Shown one piece after another: positions 10,073-17,963 of a DNA stretch of 64,000 nucleotides (position 1 is its first letter; every line of letters begins with the position of its first letter). The DNA lies in the NCBI GenBank assembly GCA_037962975.1, contig JAYKXN010000101.1:62001-126000 (forward strand). The letters are read 5' to 3'. Origin of the DNA: Clitoria ternatea (lineage: Eukaryota > Streptophyta > Magnoliopsida > Fabales > Fabaceae). A program made the position numbers and the translations under genes. The notes under the pieces are model-generated. The model saw only the letters and a list, made by a program, of their open reading frames with translations. It was not told the origin of the DNA and did not search any database.

Positions 10073-10744
10073 CGCCTTTCTTGTTTTCTTTTTCGTTTTA
10101 TTGATTCGAATTCGCTGTGTTCCGGGATCAGCTCCGGATTATTACACGAATTGTAATTGTTATTGAATCAATAAAAGAGTTTTTTACCTCCATTCTTGTT
10201 TAGTGAAAAACAACTTTAATAGAGGGACTGCATGTGTATTGTATTATTCCGGATTTAAGTAATGAAGATCAGATTGTAAAACAAAATCTCCATTCCGGAC
10301 ATATACATGCGAAATGAATTTCATGATAAAACCACCGCTTGTGAGGGAATACATCAGTGCCTCAAGAACGGCTTAAGGGGAATGATTGTGAGGTCGTTTA
10401 GACGAGAGTTCATTCCTCAAATTATTCGTTAAACCGTTGATGTTGTCCCCCAGTATCATTCGGTGATTATTACTTTGAATAAACTCTGAGTGAGATTTTC
10501 ACGTGAGATATCTTGAGAATGAGGATTTAAAATAGAAATTCCTCTTCAAATATTTCCGACTAAGGAATTTCGGGTGAAAATGCCTTAGATTGTGGCGTAC
10601 CCGAGTGAATTGTTTGTGTCGGAGTTTATGAGTCAGATCTCAATTGAAGAACTGATGACTCATAATTATAAGCTATAAAACTCCCAAATAAAGAACTTCA
10701 CCAGAGTATTAATTTGGAGTTCAGTATAACTTACTTGTTGTGTT
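10073..10744 (+). other. 3' flank of antisense gene 2 and spacer
   Basis: The CCGGGATCAGCTCCGGAT word is at 10122-10139 and an AATAAA polyadenylation-like signal at 10170-10175. Beyond it lies about 570 bp of AT-rich spacer in which I see no gene. Confidence 0.5.
10170..10175 (+). terminator. Polyadenylation-like signal AATAAA of antisense gene 2
   Basis: AATAAA in gaatcaataaaagag, 98 bases after the stop codon and 31 bases after the shared CCGGGATC...CCGGAT word. Confidence 0.45.
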
Positions 10745-11355
10745 TGGAGTTCGGTTTGATCCTACTGTCCATGTCATATTTGGTGTTCGGTTGAATCCTA
10801 CTAGCCGTTCTTCAATTGGTCTTTGGTTTTACCCAATGACGATTCTTCACCGACGTTCGGTTAATCCTACTAGTCGTACTCAGAGTTCGGTTTAATCCTA
10901 CAATCCGAGCCTTCGATACGGGGTTCAGATCAGGGTTAATCCTGAACCTACTGCGCCCGTCACTTGGGGTTCAGCGTGGTCTTGAAGAAGAACCAGCTTA
11001 CTGCGCCCAAGCCTTCGCATGGGGTTCGGTTTGTGGCCTCGAAAGAGGACCAGCCCTACAACCCATGTAGTCTTCGAATGGGGTTCGGTTTGTGGCCTTG
11101 AAGAAGGACCAGCCCTACAACCCATGTAATCTCTGAATGGGGTTCGGTTTGTGGCCTTAAAAAAGTGCCAGCCCTACAACCCATATCCTGAGGTTCGGTT
11201 TAATCCTACAACTCAGGTCTTCACCGACGTTCGGTTAATCCTACTAGTCGTACTCAGAGTTCGGTTTAATCCTACAATCCGAGCCTTCACCGGTGTTCAG
11301 CCAAACTTACTAACCGTACCCAGAGTTCGGTTTAATCCTACAATCTGGGCCTTCA
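10745..11355. repeat. Tandem repeat with gttcggttt-aatcctac words
   Basis: Units of about 30 bp and compound units of about 60 bp run through the stretch: gttcggtttaatcctacaa, gttcggttaatcctactag, and ggggttcggtttgtggcctt followed by gaccagccctacaaccc. Three of the last type are adjacent at about 11010-11185. Short ORFs here (10925-11125 minus, 11151-11363 plus) simply read through the repeat. Confidence 0.8.
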
Positions 11356-11370
11356 ATGCTTAGACACACT

Positions 11371-11503
11371 CGAGGAGTTACATCGTCAATTACAGAACGG
11401 GTTATTGAGATCATCCGTCCTGAGTATGTTCTTGTGCGTTGCGCATATTCGAGGAGTTACATCGTCAACTACAGAATAAGTAGCTGAGATCATCCGTCCT
11501 GAA
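11371..11503. repeat. Two further units of the gaggagttacatc-atccgtcctg repeat
   Basis: Two units beginning cgaggagttacatcgtcaa and ending gagatcatccgtcctga. They are relatives of the block at 6014-6821 but carry a different central dyad (acagaataagtagct). They lie between the pol 3' end and the spacer. Confidence 0.75.
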
Positions 11504-11680
11504 TATGCTTCTGTACACCGGATAAGCTGAAAATCACAGCATAAGAAAAAACTCGAAAGAGTTAAATTGTTGTGAGAGATTCTTATTAAATCAAAAATAA
11601 GAATTACAATGAGAGCGTAGCTGTGAAAATAAATTCTCCAGTATTCAATCCAAGATAAGGATAGGAGAGTGTAGAAACAG
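11504..11680. other. Short spacer downstream of pol
   Basis: About 177 bp between the repeat units and the pol stop codon, with no recognised feature. A minus-strand ORF (11386-11751) overlaps the pol end in another frame and has no support. Confidence 0.5.
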
Positions 11681-14600
11681 CTAGCTATAGTAGATGCGCA
11701 AGTTTTGGGTGTTCCATTTGTTTCGGATTGGAGTGCCATCAAGGTTTTCAAGGCGATAAGAGCCTTTGCCAGTGACCTCGGATACCCTGTATGGGCCTTC
11801 CCAGTTTGGGGCTAATTTGCCTTGATGGGCGAATTTGTTCCCTATACTTGCTTTCCTCAAAACCAAATCTCCAACGTTGAAAGTCCTTGATTGGACTCGT
11901 TTGTTGTACCGGAGAGCAACTTTGGCTTTGATGGCTTGATCTCTGATGAAAGCGTCTTCTCTGAGTTCTTGTATGACATCCATTTCAGATGCCAAGTTAG
12001 CATTGTTGGTTTCTTCAGAGAAGTACTTAACTCTTGTGGAAGCAATTTGCAGTTCCACAGGTATCATCGCCTCGACCCCGTATGTTAGGCGATATGGGGA
12101 TTCATTGGTGGATGAATGAGGCGTTGTCCGATATGCCCATAGGACATGACACAGCTGGTCTGTCCATCCGCCCTTGGCTTCACCAAGGCGCTTCTTTAGT
12201 CCCTTAAGCACCTCCCTGTTGGCCACTTCAGCTTGACCATTAGTTTGGGGATGTTCGACGGATGAGAATATTTGGGTTATTCCTAACCCTTCAAGCAAAT
12301 CTGTGAATTTTCTATCCGTGAACTGGGTGCCATTGTCTGTGACAATCCGTGCTGGGACCCCGAACCGTGTTATGATGTTTTCATACATGAAACGGCGAGT
12401 TCGGGCTGAAGTAATATGCACCACCGGCTCTGCTTCTATCCACTTAGTGAAATAATCGACCCCTACAATGAGATATTTGATGCCCCCAGGAGCAGTTGGA
12501 AAGGGGCCCAGAATATCTAATCCCCATTGGTAGAAAGGCCATGGAACAGCGGATGTGAAGAGTTCTTCCGCCGGTGTGTGGTGTAGGTTAGAGAATTTTT
12601 GGCAAGCGTCGCATTTTTTGACGAAGTCAATGGAGTCTTGCTTCATTGTGGGCCACCAGTATCCAGCTCTGAGGATTTTTCGCATTAAGCTTCTTCCTCC
12701 GGCGTGGTGTCCACTTTGTCCTCCATGCACTTCCTCCATTACACCTTGCACCTCATCCTCTTTGAGACAAATTAAATAGGGCACAGAGAGTGCCCTTCTG
12801 TAGAGATTACCATCAATCATAGTGAAATACGGTAATTCTCTCCTTAACCTCGTCTTTTCCTTCTCATCTGTGGGTAGCTGTCCATCAGCCAAATAACGGA
12901 TGTAAGGAGCCATCCATGTATCTCCGTAAAGGGAGTCAGTCATTATGGCGTTTAGAGAAGGGAAAAGAGGGATGCTGGGCGACGTTAGCGTGCTTTGAAC
13001 CAGAGTAGTGGTGCTACCCGGTCGTTTAGTGCTTGCTAACCTGGAGAGTATATCCGCTCTCGTATTCTCTTCACGTGGAACATGCTTGAACTCCACCTTT
13101 GAGAATTTCTCAGTCAACTCCTTGACACAGTTCAAGTATAATTGGAGTTGAGGTTCGCGAGCTTGATAATCTCCTAAGATCTGCGAAATCACCAGTTGTG
13201 AATCGCTACAGAGTGTCGCCTCAGAAGCTCCGATGTCAATTGCAGCTCTTAGCCCGGCCAAGCAAGCTTCGTACTCAGCCTGATTGTTGGATGTTTTGAA
13301 ATTGAAACGAAGGGAGATCTCCAGGTGTACTCCGTCATCACTTTTGAGAACTACACCTGCTCCAGAGCCTCTTTGGTTTGATGAACCATCAACGTATATG
13401 GTCCAATGGACTCGAGGGTAATCCGGATCAGTCCCTGTCATTTCCACAATAAAGTCAGCCAGGACTTGAGCTTTAATAGCGCTGCGGGGTTCGTAGGATA
13501 TATCAAACTCGGAGAGTTCAATAGACCATTTGATCATCCTCCCAGCAAGATCGGGCTTGATTAAGACAGAACGGAGTGGCAAATCCGTTCTCACTATGAT
13601 TGGATGGGCGTGAAAGTACGGACGCAACCGTCGTGAGGCCCAAACAACAGCGAGGGCGGCCTTTTCAATTTTCTGATACCGGATCTCAGCACCTTGCAAG
13701 GTCTTGCTAGTGAAATAGACCGGTCTTTGTCCATCAGGAGTTTCTTTTATCAAGGCAACGCCCAAAGCTTCATCTGAAATAGCCAAGTACAGAATGAGTA
13801 TGTCTTCGGGGTCAGGCTTTGTGAGAATGGGAGGTTTAGACAACACCTCCTTAAGCTCTTGGAAAGCTTTTTCTTGTTCCTGTTCCCACTCGAATTTCTT
13901 GGACTTTTTCAGTATTTTGTACAGGGGGAGCGACCTGTGAGCCATCTTCGGCATGAATCGTGCCAAAGCTGCTACCTTGCCATTCAGGGATTGGACTTCT
14001 TTGAGATTCTTAGGACTTTGCATGTCTAGAATCGTTTGGCACTTCCCTGGATTGGCTTCTATACCACGTTGAGTTAACATGAAACCCAAAAATTTCCCAG
14101 CAGGGACAGCAAATGTGCACTTCATTGGGTTCAGCCTCATGTTAAATTGTCTCAAACGGGTGAATACTTGGCGCAGGTCTTCAATATGATCACCACCAAC
14201 CGGTGTCTTTGCTATTATGTCGTCAATGTATACTTCAACAAGTTTGGTGTGCATACCTTCGAAAACCTTGTTGATCATACGCTGATATGTCGCCCCAGCG
14301 TTTTTCAGGCCAAAGGGCATGACTGTATAGCAAAAGACACCACGGTCATTTACGAAAGCTGTCTTCTCTTGATCCTCTTCGCACATCGGAATTTGGTTGT
14401 AACCAGAATAAGCGTCCATGAAGCTCAGGTATTGATAACCAGAGGAATCGTCCACCATCCGATCTATATTAGGAAGAGGATAAGGATCTTTTGGACAGCA
14501 GCGGTTAAGGTCCACGTAATCAATGCACATTCTCCATTTACCATTGGATTTAGGGACCATCACCACATTCGAAAGCCAAGAGGAATATCGGATTTCCTTA

Positions 14601-16141
14601 ATAAATCCGGCCTTCAGCAATTCCTCAGTTTGCTGACAAGCTGCCTTCTGTTTCTCTGGGCCTAATCGTCTTTTCTTTTGGGCCACAGGTTTCGTCTCTG
14701 GATAGACAGAAAGTTTATGACAGCAAAATTCAGGGTCTATGCCTGGCATATCGGCTGCAGTCCATGCAAAGAGGTCTTTAAACTCTTGTAAGAGAGCCAG
14801 CAGTCGCTGCTCTATTTCAGCATCTAGCTTGTCGTTGATATGGGTGATCTTTTCTGGAGAATCTCCCAAGACAATGTCCCTGGAACTTCCATCCGGTGTG
14901 GGCTTTGATGGGTTGAACGGATCAATGTTCAAATCCGCTCTAGGATCCAGGTCGACAAGACTTACAGATCCAGCCGATGTTCCAGCATCATTAAGTTTCC
15001 TCTTTTTATTGGAGGCGTCCAGCTTTGTCATGTTGAGACTAAGGTTGTAGCAGTACCTAGCCATCTCTTGATCACCACGGATAGATGACACAGCATTATC
15101 CTTGTCAATGAACTTGATAAGGAGATGTGGGGTTGATACAACTGCCTCCATTGCATTCAGAGTAGGACGGCCTATGATGCCATTAAATGGTGATTTGACA
15201 TCAATCACTAGCACCCGAGACCTAACCGTCCTGGCTCCTGGTTCGCCTTCAAACGAGATAAGGGTGTCAAGATACCCTTTAGTTAGTTGCTTTGCGCCAT
15301 TGAAAGCTGTTAGTTCCTGCGCGTAAGGCTGTAAATCTGAGTCTTTAAAACCCATTCTTTCAAAGCAATTATAGAAAATAACATCGCAGGAACTTCCCTG
15401 GTCAACAAGGATTCTTCGGACGTCCTTGTTGGCGATCACAGCAGTGATGACTACAGCATCGTCACCACCAGGAACGGTTGGGCCAAAATCCTCGTCAGAG
15501 AAAGAGATTATGGGAGCCTCATTTCCTCCTCTGTAAGGGCGATTGTCTTTGAGTTTCCCTTGCACAGATAGAATCATTCTGTGATGATTCTTACGGGCTG
15601 TAATCGAAGCTCCTCCTCCAGCGAACCCTCCAGCAATCATGTCAATGACTTCACGTCGGCCCTGACGTTGTTGCTGGGGCATGCTGTCTTTCTGTGCTGC
15701 ATTATCGGTCATTACACCTTTTTGCTTCTCTGCAGCAGAGAACTTTCGGACCGGACCGGGGTTGTTGTCATCCCCATCGTCGGGATCTCTTTCTCTTTTC
15801 TCATTCCGTTCTGCCCTGTCAAAGGATTTTTCTTTGAACAGGTATTGCTTCAATTTGCCTTCTCTAATTAACGTCTCAACCGCGTTCTTTAGAGCTTGGC
15901 ATTCATCAGTGGAATGACCATTTTGTTCATGAAAATCACAGTACTTTCGTGAATTTCCTGGTCTTTTCATAGGGGCTGGTCTCCTGATGCCATATGTGCT
16001 GAAAACTGGCCATCCGACCTCTCTCAAAATCTGAGATGGTCTGGCAGATAACTGTGCATAATGGCTAAAGGAATTGACATGCCTTTCTCGAGGTCGAGGA
16101 GGGTGGTTATCCACCTTAGGATTGGTGAATGGCCTCTCCAT
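11681..16141 (-). CDS. pol: Retrotransposon Pol polyprotein: zinc knuckle, protease, RT, RNase H, second RNase H, integrase
   Basis: 1486 residues, uninterrupted. In order: a gag-type zinc-binding motif CDFHEQNGHSTDEC (68-81); an aspartic protease with LVDQGSSCDV (Asp247) and IIGRPTLN; reverse transcriptase from about 490 to 700 with DYVDLNRCCPKDPYPLP and YIDD (638-641); the RT-linked RNase H (about 765-890; Asp790, Glu826, Asp853); a second, archaeal-type RNase H (WTIYVDGSS, about 911-1035; Asp918, Glu956, Asp980, Asp1030), which marks the Tat lineage; and integrase with a zinc-finger HH-CDAC (about 1145-1180) and a DDE triad Asp1209, Asp1269, Glu1305 spaced as usual. No chromodomain is seen. 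The frame continues that of gag, with one UAG and ten sense codons before the ATG at 16141. All catalytic residues are present, so it may be functional. Confidence 0.96.
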   Translation of the reverse strand: MERPFTNPKVDNHPPRPRERHVNSFSHYAQLSARPSQILREVGWPVFSTYGIRRPAPMKRPGNSRKYCDFHEQNGHSTDECQALKNAVETLIREGKLKQYLFKEKSFDRAERNEKRERDPDDGDDNNPGPVRKFSAAEKQKGVMTDNAAQKDSMPQQQRQGRREVIDMIAGGFAGGGASITARKNHHRMILSVQGKLKDNRPYRGGNEAPIISFSDEDFGPTVPGGDDAVVITAVIANKDVRRILVDQGSSCDVIFYNCFERMGFKDSDLQPYAQELTAFNGAKQLTKGYLDTLISFEGEPGARTVRSRVLVIDVKSPFNGIIGRPTLNAMEAVVSTPHLLIKFIDKDNAVSSIRGDQEMARYCYNLSLNMTKLDASNKKRKLNDAGTSAGSVSLVDLDPRADLNIDPFNPSKPTPDGSSRDIVLGDSPEKITHINDKLDAEIEQRLLALLQEFKDLFAWTAADMPGIDPEFCCHKLSVYPETKPVAQKKRRLGPEKQKAACQQTEELLKAGFIKEIRYSSWLSNVVMVPKSNGKWRMCIDYVDLNRCCPKDPYPLPNIDRMVDDSSGYQYLSFMDAYSGYNQIPMCEEDQEKTAFVNDRGVFCYTVMPFGLKNAGATYQRMINKVFEGMHTKLVEVYIDDIIAKTPVGGDHIEDLRQVFTRLRQFNMRLNPMKCTFAVPAGKFLGFMLTQRGIEANPGKCQTILDMQSPKNLKEVQSLNGKVAALARFMPKMAHRSLPLYKILKKSKKFEWEQEQEKAFQELKEVLSKPPILTKPDPEDILILYLAISDEALGVALIKETPDGQRPVYFTSKTLQGAEIRYQKIEKAALAVVWASRRLRPYFHAHPIIVRTDLPLRSVLIKPDLAGRMIKWSIELSEFDISYEPRSAIKAQVLADFIVEMTGTDPDYPRVHWTIYVDGSSNQRGSGAGVVLKSDDGVHLEISLRFNFKTSNNQAEYEACLAGLRAAIDIGASEATLCSDSQLVISQILGDYQAREPQLQLYLNCVKELTEKFSKVEFKHVPREENTRADILSRLASTKRPGSTTTLVQSTLTSPSIPLFPSLNAIMTDSLYGDTWMAPYIRYLADGQLPTDEKEKTRLRRELPYFTMIDGNLYRRALSVPYLICLKEDEVQGVMEEVHGGQSGHHAGGRSLMRKILRAGYWWPTMKQDSIDFVKKCDACQKFSNLHHTPAEELFTSAVPWPFYQWGLDILGPFPTAPGGIKYLIVGVDYFTKWIEAEPVVHITSARTRRFMYENIITRFGVPARIVTDNGTQFTDRKFTDLLEGLGITQIFSSVEHPQTNGQAEVANREVLKGLKKRLGEAKGGWTDQLCHVLWAYRTTPHSSTNESPYRLTYGVEAMIPVELQIASTRVKYFSEETNNANLASEMDVIQELREDAFIRDQAIKAKVALRYNKRVQSRTFNVGDLVLRKASIGNKFAHQGKLAPNWEGPYRVSEVTGKGSYRLENLDGTPIRNKWNTQNLRIYYS

Positions 16142-16171
16142 GCGTTCTGACCTCGTCTTTTCCTTACCCTT

Positions 16172-16174
16172 CTA
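16172..16174 (-). other. In-frame UAG between gag and pol
   Basis: gag and pol share the same frame, and the ten codons between this stop and the pol ATG are all sense. The stop is either a translational readthrough site or a private nonsense mutation of this copy. The sequence alone does not decide between them. Confidence 0.85.
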
Positions 16175-17152
16175 GGTTTGGGGAGATGGTGTTGGTGGCT
16201 TTTTCTTTGCAGCTATTGCCTCCAAGTGCATCTCTATGCTCACATACTTTGAGGCTTTTTTCCTGAACTCCTCAAAAGTTGCTGGGGGGCTCTTTGCTAA
16301 TGAAAGAGCGAAAGCTGATCCTGGCTGCAATGCCTCAATTACGATATGCAGCTTGATAGATTCTGTGAGGTTAGGAACCAGGGCTGCTTCCTTATAAAAC
16401 CTCTTCAAAAAATCTTTTAAGCCCTCAGTTTCACCTTGCTTAATCTGAGCCAAGGTATGAGACGTCTTGGGTACGTCTCTGGAGATGACAAAGTGGGTTT
16501 CAAAGGCAGCTGCTATTTCCGTCCAAGAATCTATGGATCCAGAAGGCAGGCCTTTAAACCACCCGAGGGCTTCCTCAGACAATGTTCGAGGGAACATTCG
16601 GCACATCACGTCTTCATCAGCCCCCAAGTACATGGCTTCAAACACATAAGCATCAAGGTGCTTAGTTGGATCAGTTTCACCATTATACTTTCCGATGGAA
16701 AGTGGTTGAGTGGTTTGAAGGTGCTTGGGGATGCTGATGCCCATAAGTCTCCTTGAAAAAGGAACCTTCAGATTGTAAGACAATGGGGGTGCTGTTGTTG
16801 AATCTCTCTTCCTTCGGGAAGCTGCATCCTCAGAATCGCGAGTTTGTTCTCCCTCCTCAAACGTTGGGATCTTTGAGTACTGAAGAGTGGTGGACTTTTC
16901 ACCATCAGTTGTGTGGGGAGTGTTTCGCGTGCGAGATGACTCTTTATCCTCGCTTTGCCTTTTTTCTCTTCGCAATTCAGCGAGTTCCCTCTGAAGTTGT
17001 TTGATCAACTCATCACGAGGATCAGGATCAGACACTGCTACTATCTTCTTTGAGCTGCCCCCATGAGAATCGAAGTTGAGTTTTCTGAAGGCATTAGGAT
17101 TGGTTCTGCCTTCAGCTTGATTCTCCATGAAGTCTTGTGCTTCGCCTTCCAT
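16172..17152 (-). CDS. gag: Retrotransposon Gag protein
   Basis: 326 residues. The N-terminal third is charged and Glu/Arg-rich (DELIKQLQRELAELRREKR, about 47-65, coiled-coil-like). The retrotransposon gag core lies at about 150-250, with KYNGETDPTKHLDAY, ALGWFKGLPSGSIDSW and FKRFYKEAAL-type positions. It ends at UAG (16172-16174) in the pattern QT-stop, followed in the same frame by KGKEKTRSER and then the pol ATG. The zinc knuckle expected at the end of Gag lies beyond this stop. The leader between the primer site and the ATG is only about 44 bases. Confidence 0.93.
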   Translation of the reverse strand: MEGEAQDFMENQAEGRTNPNAFRKLNFDSHGGSSKKIVAVSDPDPRDELIKQLQRELAELRREKRQSEDKESSRTRNTPHTTDGEKSTTLQYSKIPTFEEGEQTRDSEDAASRRKRDSTTAPPLSYNLKVPFSRRLMGISIPKHLQTTQPLSIGKYNGETDPTKHLDAYVFEAMYLGADEDVMCRMFPRTLSEEALGWFKGLPSGSIDSWTEIAAAFETHFVISRDVPKTSHTLAQIKQGETEGLKDFLKRFYKEAALVPNLTESIKLHIVIEALQPGSAFALSLAKSPPATFEEFRKKASKYVSIEMHLEAIAAKKKPPTPSPQT

Positions 17153-17196
17153 TGTGGATTACTTTGCTCTGTCAAAGGATATGGGAATAACTTTAT

Positions 17197-17217
17197 CGAG
17201 TCCCACTGGGCGTGCCA
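17197..17217 (-). other. Primer binding site
   Basis: On the minus strand, one base inside the 5' LTR, the sequence reads TGGCACGCCCAGTGGGACTC. Its plus-strand complement ends GTGCCA and contains TCGAGTCCCAC, which looks like the T-arm and acceptor end of a tRNA. I cannot assign the tRNA with confidence. Confidence 0.7.
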
Positions 17218-17218
17218 A

Positions 17219-17958
17219 TGATCTGTCCTGGACCGGGGTCAAGAGATCCGGACTCAGACCAGTCACGAATAGTATGTAAACCCTAAATACTGTATAGAAG
17301 GCCGGATGTATGTGTATCCGATGTAGGTATCTGTTGTCCTTGAGTGAGAAGAGCGGATTGGGCGTTCTGGAGATCCTTCACACCGACCTAACGCGTTGAA
17401 GTGGGCGAATGGTGGTGTCACCTGCAAAGATTCTCCGACGCTCAAGTCAGTGAGTATATTCCAAGTAAGGAATGTATTCAGAGAGGAATCAGTCGTAAAA
17501 GAGCTGAGGGAAAGGATCCCCAACTTCAATCATGAAGCTAGTTCATATACCTGATTGGCTCGATTAACGAGGACTCGTTGGTGGGGAACCACCAACTCCC
17601 ATTAGCATTATTATATTGCGCACTTACCTGCATGATTGGGTCAAGTGGCTATTTCATATTGAGCGTAGAGAATGTAGACTAGGATTAGGGAACAAGTTGA
17701 CCATTCCCGTGAGCAAAATTTGGCTCGTAGTGTAGGGAATTATTGATCGATCCCTGTAGCAATAATCCTTGTCATTAGCACAGTGACATGTGTATTGTCC
17801 GATGTCATGGTGTTATCCTGAACAACCGGTATAGGGAGAACGCCTGATACGGAATTACAGTTCGGATGTATACCGATGACATCGGTTACACGTAGATGTC
17901 TCATCAAAGACGTTGAAATGTTTATAGCAGATCGGATACCGGTATTGAGACCGGATCA
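17219..17958 (-). repeat. LTR, right (element 5' LTR)
   Basis: 740 bp, and the promoter-bearing LTR for gag-pol. It differs from 1534-2273 at 17332 and 17922 only, as far as I can see. On the minus strand the second difference changes TATATACA (other LTR) to TATAAACA here, near the start of the LTR. Confidence 0.97.
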
Positions 17959-17963
17959 TATAC
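17959..17963. repeat. Target site duplication TATAC, right
   Basis: A direct copy of 1529-1533. Satellite A resumes at once with caagaattattgacaag. Confidence 0.95.

Larger units (their letters stand above)
1534..17958 (-). mobile_element. Complete Ty3/gypsy LTR retrotransposon, Tat lineage, with antisense gene pair
   Basis: A 16,425-bp element bounded by 740-bp LTRs that start TG and end CA, with a perfect 5-bp target duplication. In its own orientation (minus strand) the order is 5' LTR 17219-17958, primer binding site, gag, in-frame UAG, pol (protease, RT, RNase H, second RNase H, integrase), repeat-rich spacers, two antisense genes, polypurine-like tract, and 3' LTR 1534-2273. The second, archaeal-type RNase H before integrase and the antisense extra ORFs are known traits of the Tat group (Grande, Retand, Ogre relatives). 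All ORFs look open apart from the gag/pol stop. Two visible LTR differences indicate a very recent insertion. Assuming about 1.3e-8 substitutions per site per year, this is roughly 0.1 My, which is an inference. Confidence 0.95.

Noticed and set aside
10925..11363. Short ORFs over the gttcggttt repeat
   Set aside because: Repetitive peptides come from tandem DNA units. No start context or homology supports them.
14147..14665. 172-codon plus-strand ORF inside pol
   Set aside because: It lies opposite the reverse transcriptase domain and has no homology of its own. The minus-strand frame carries all RT motifs.
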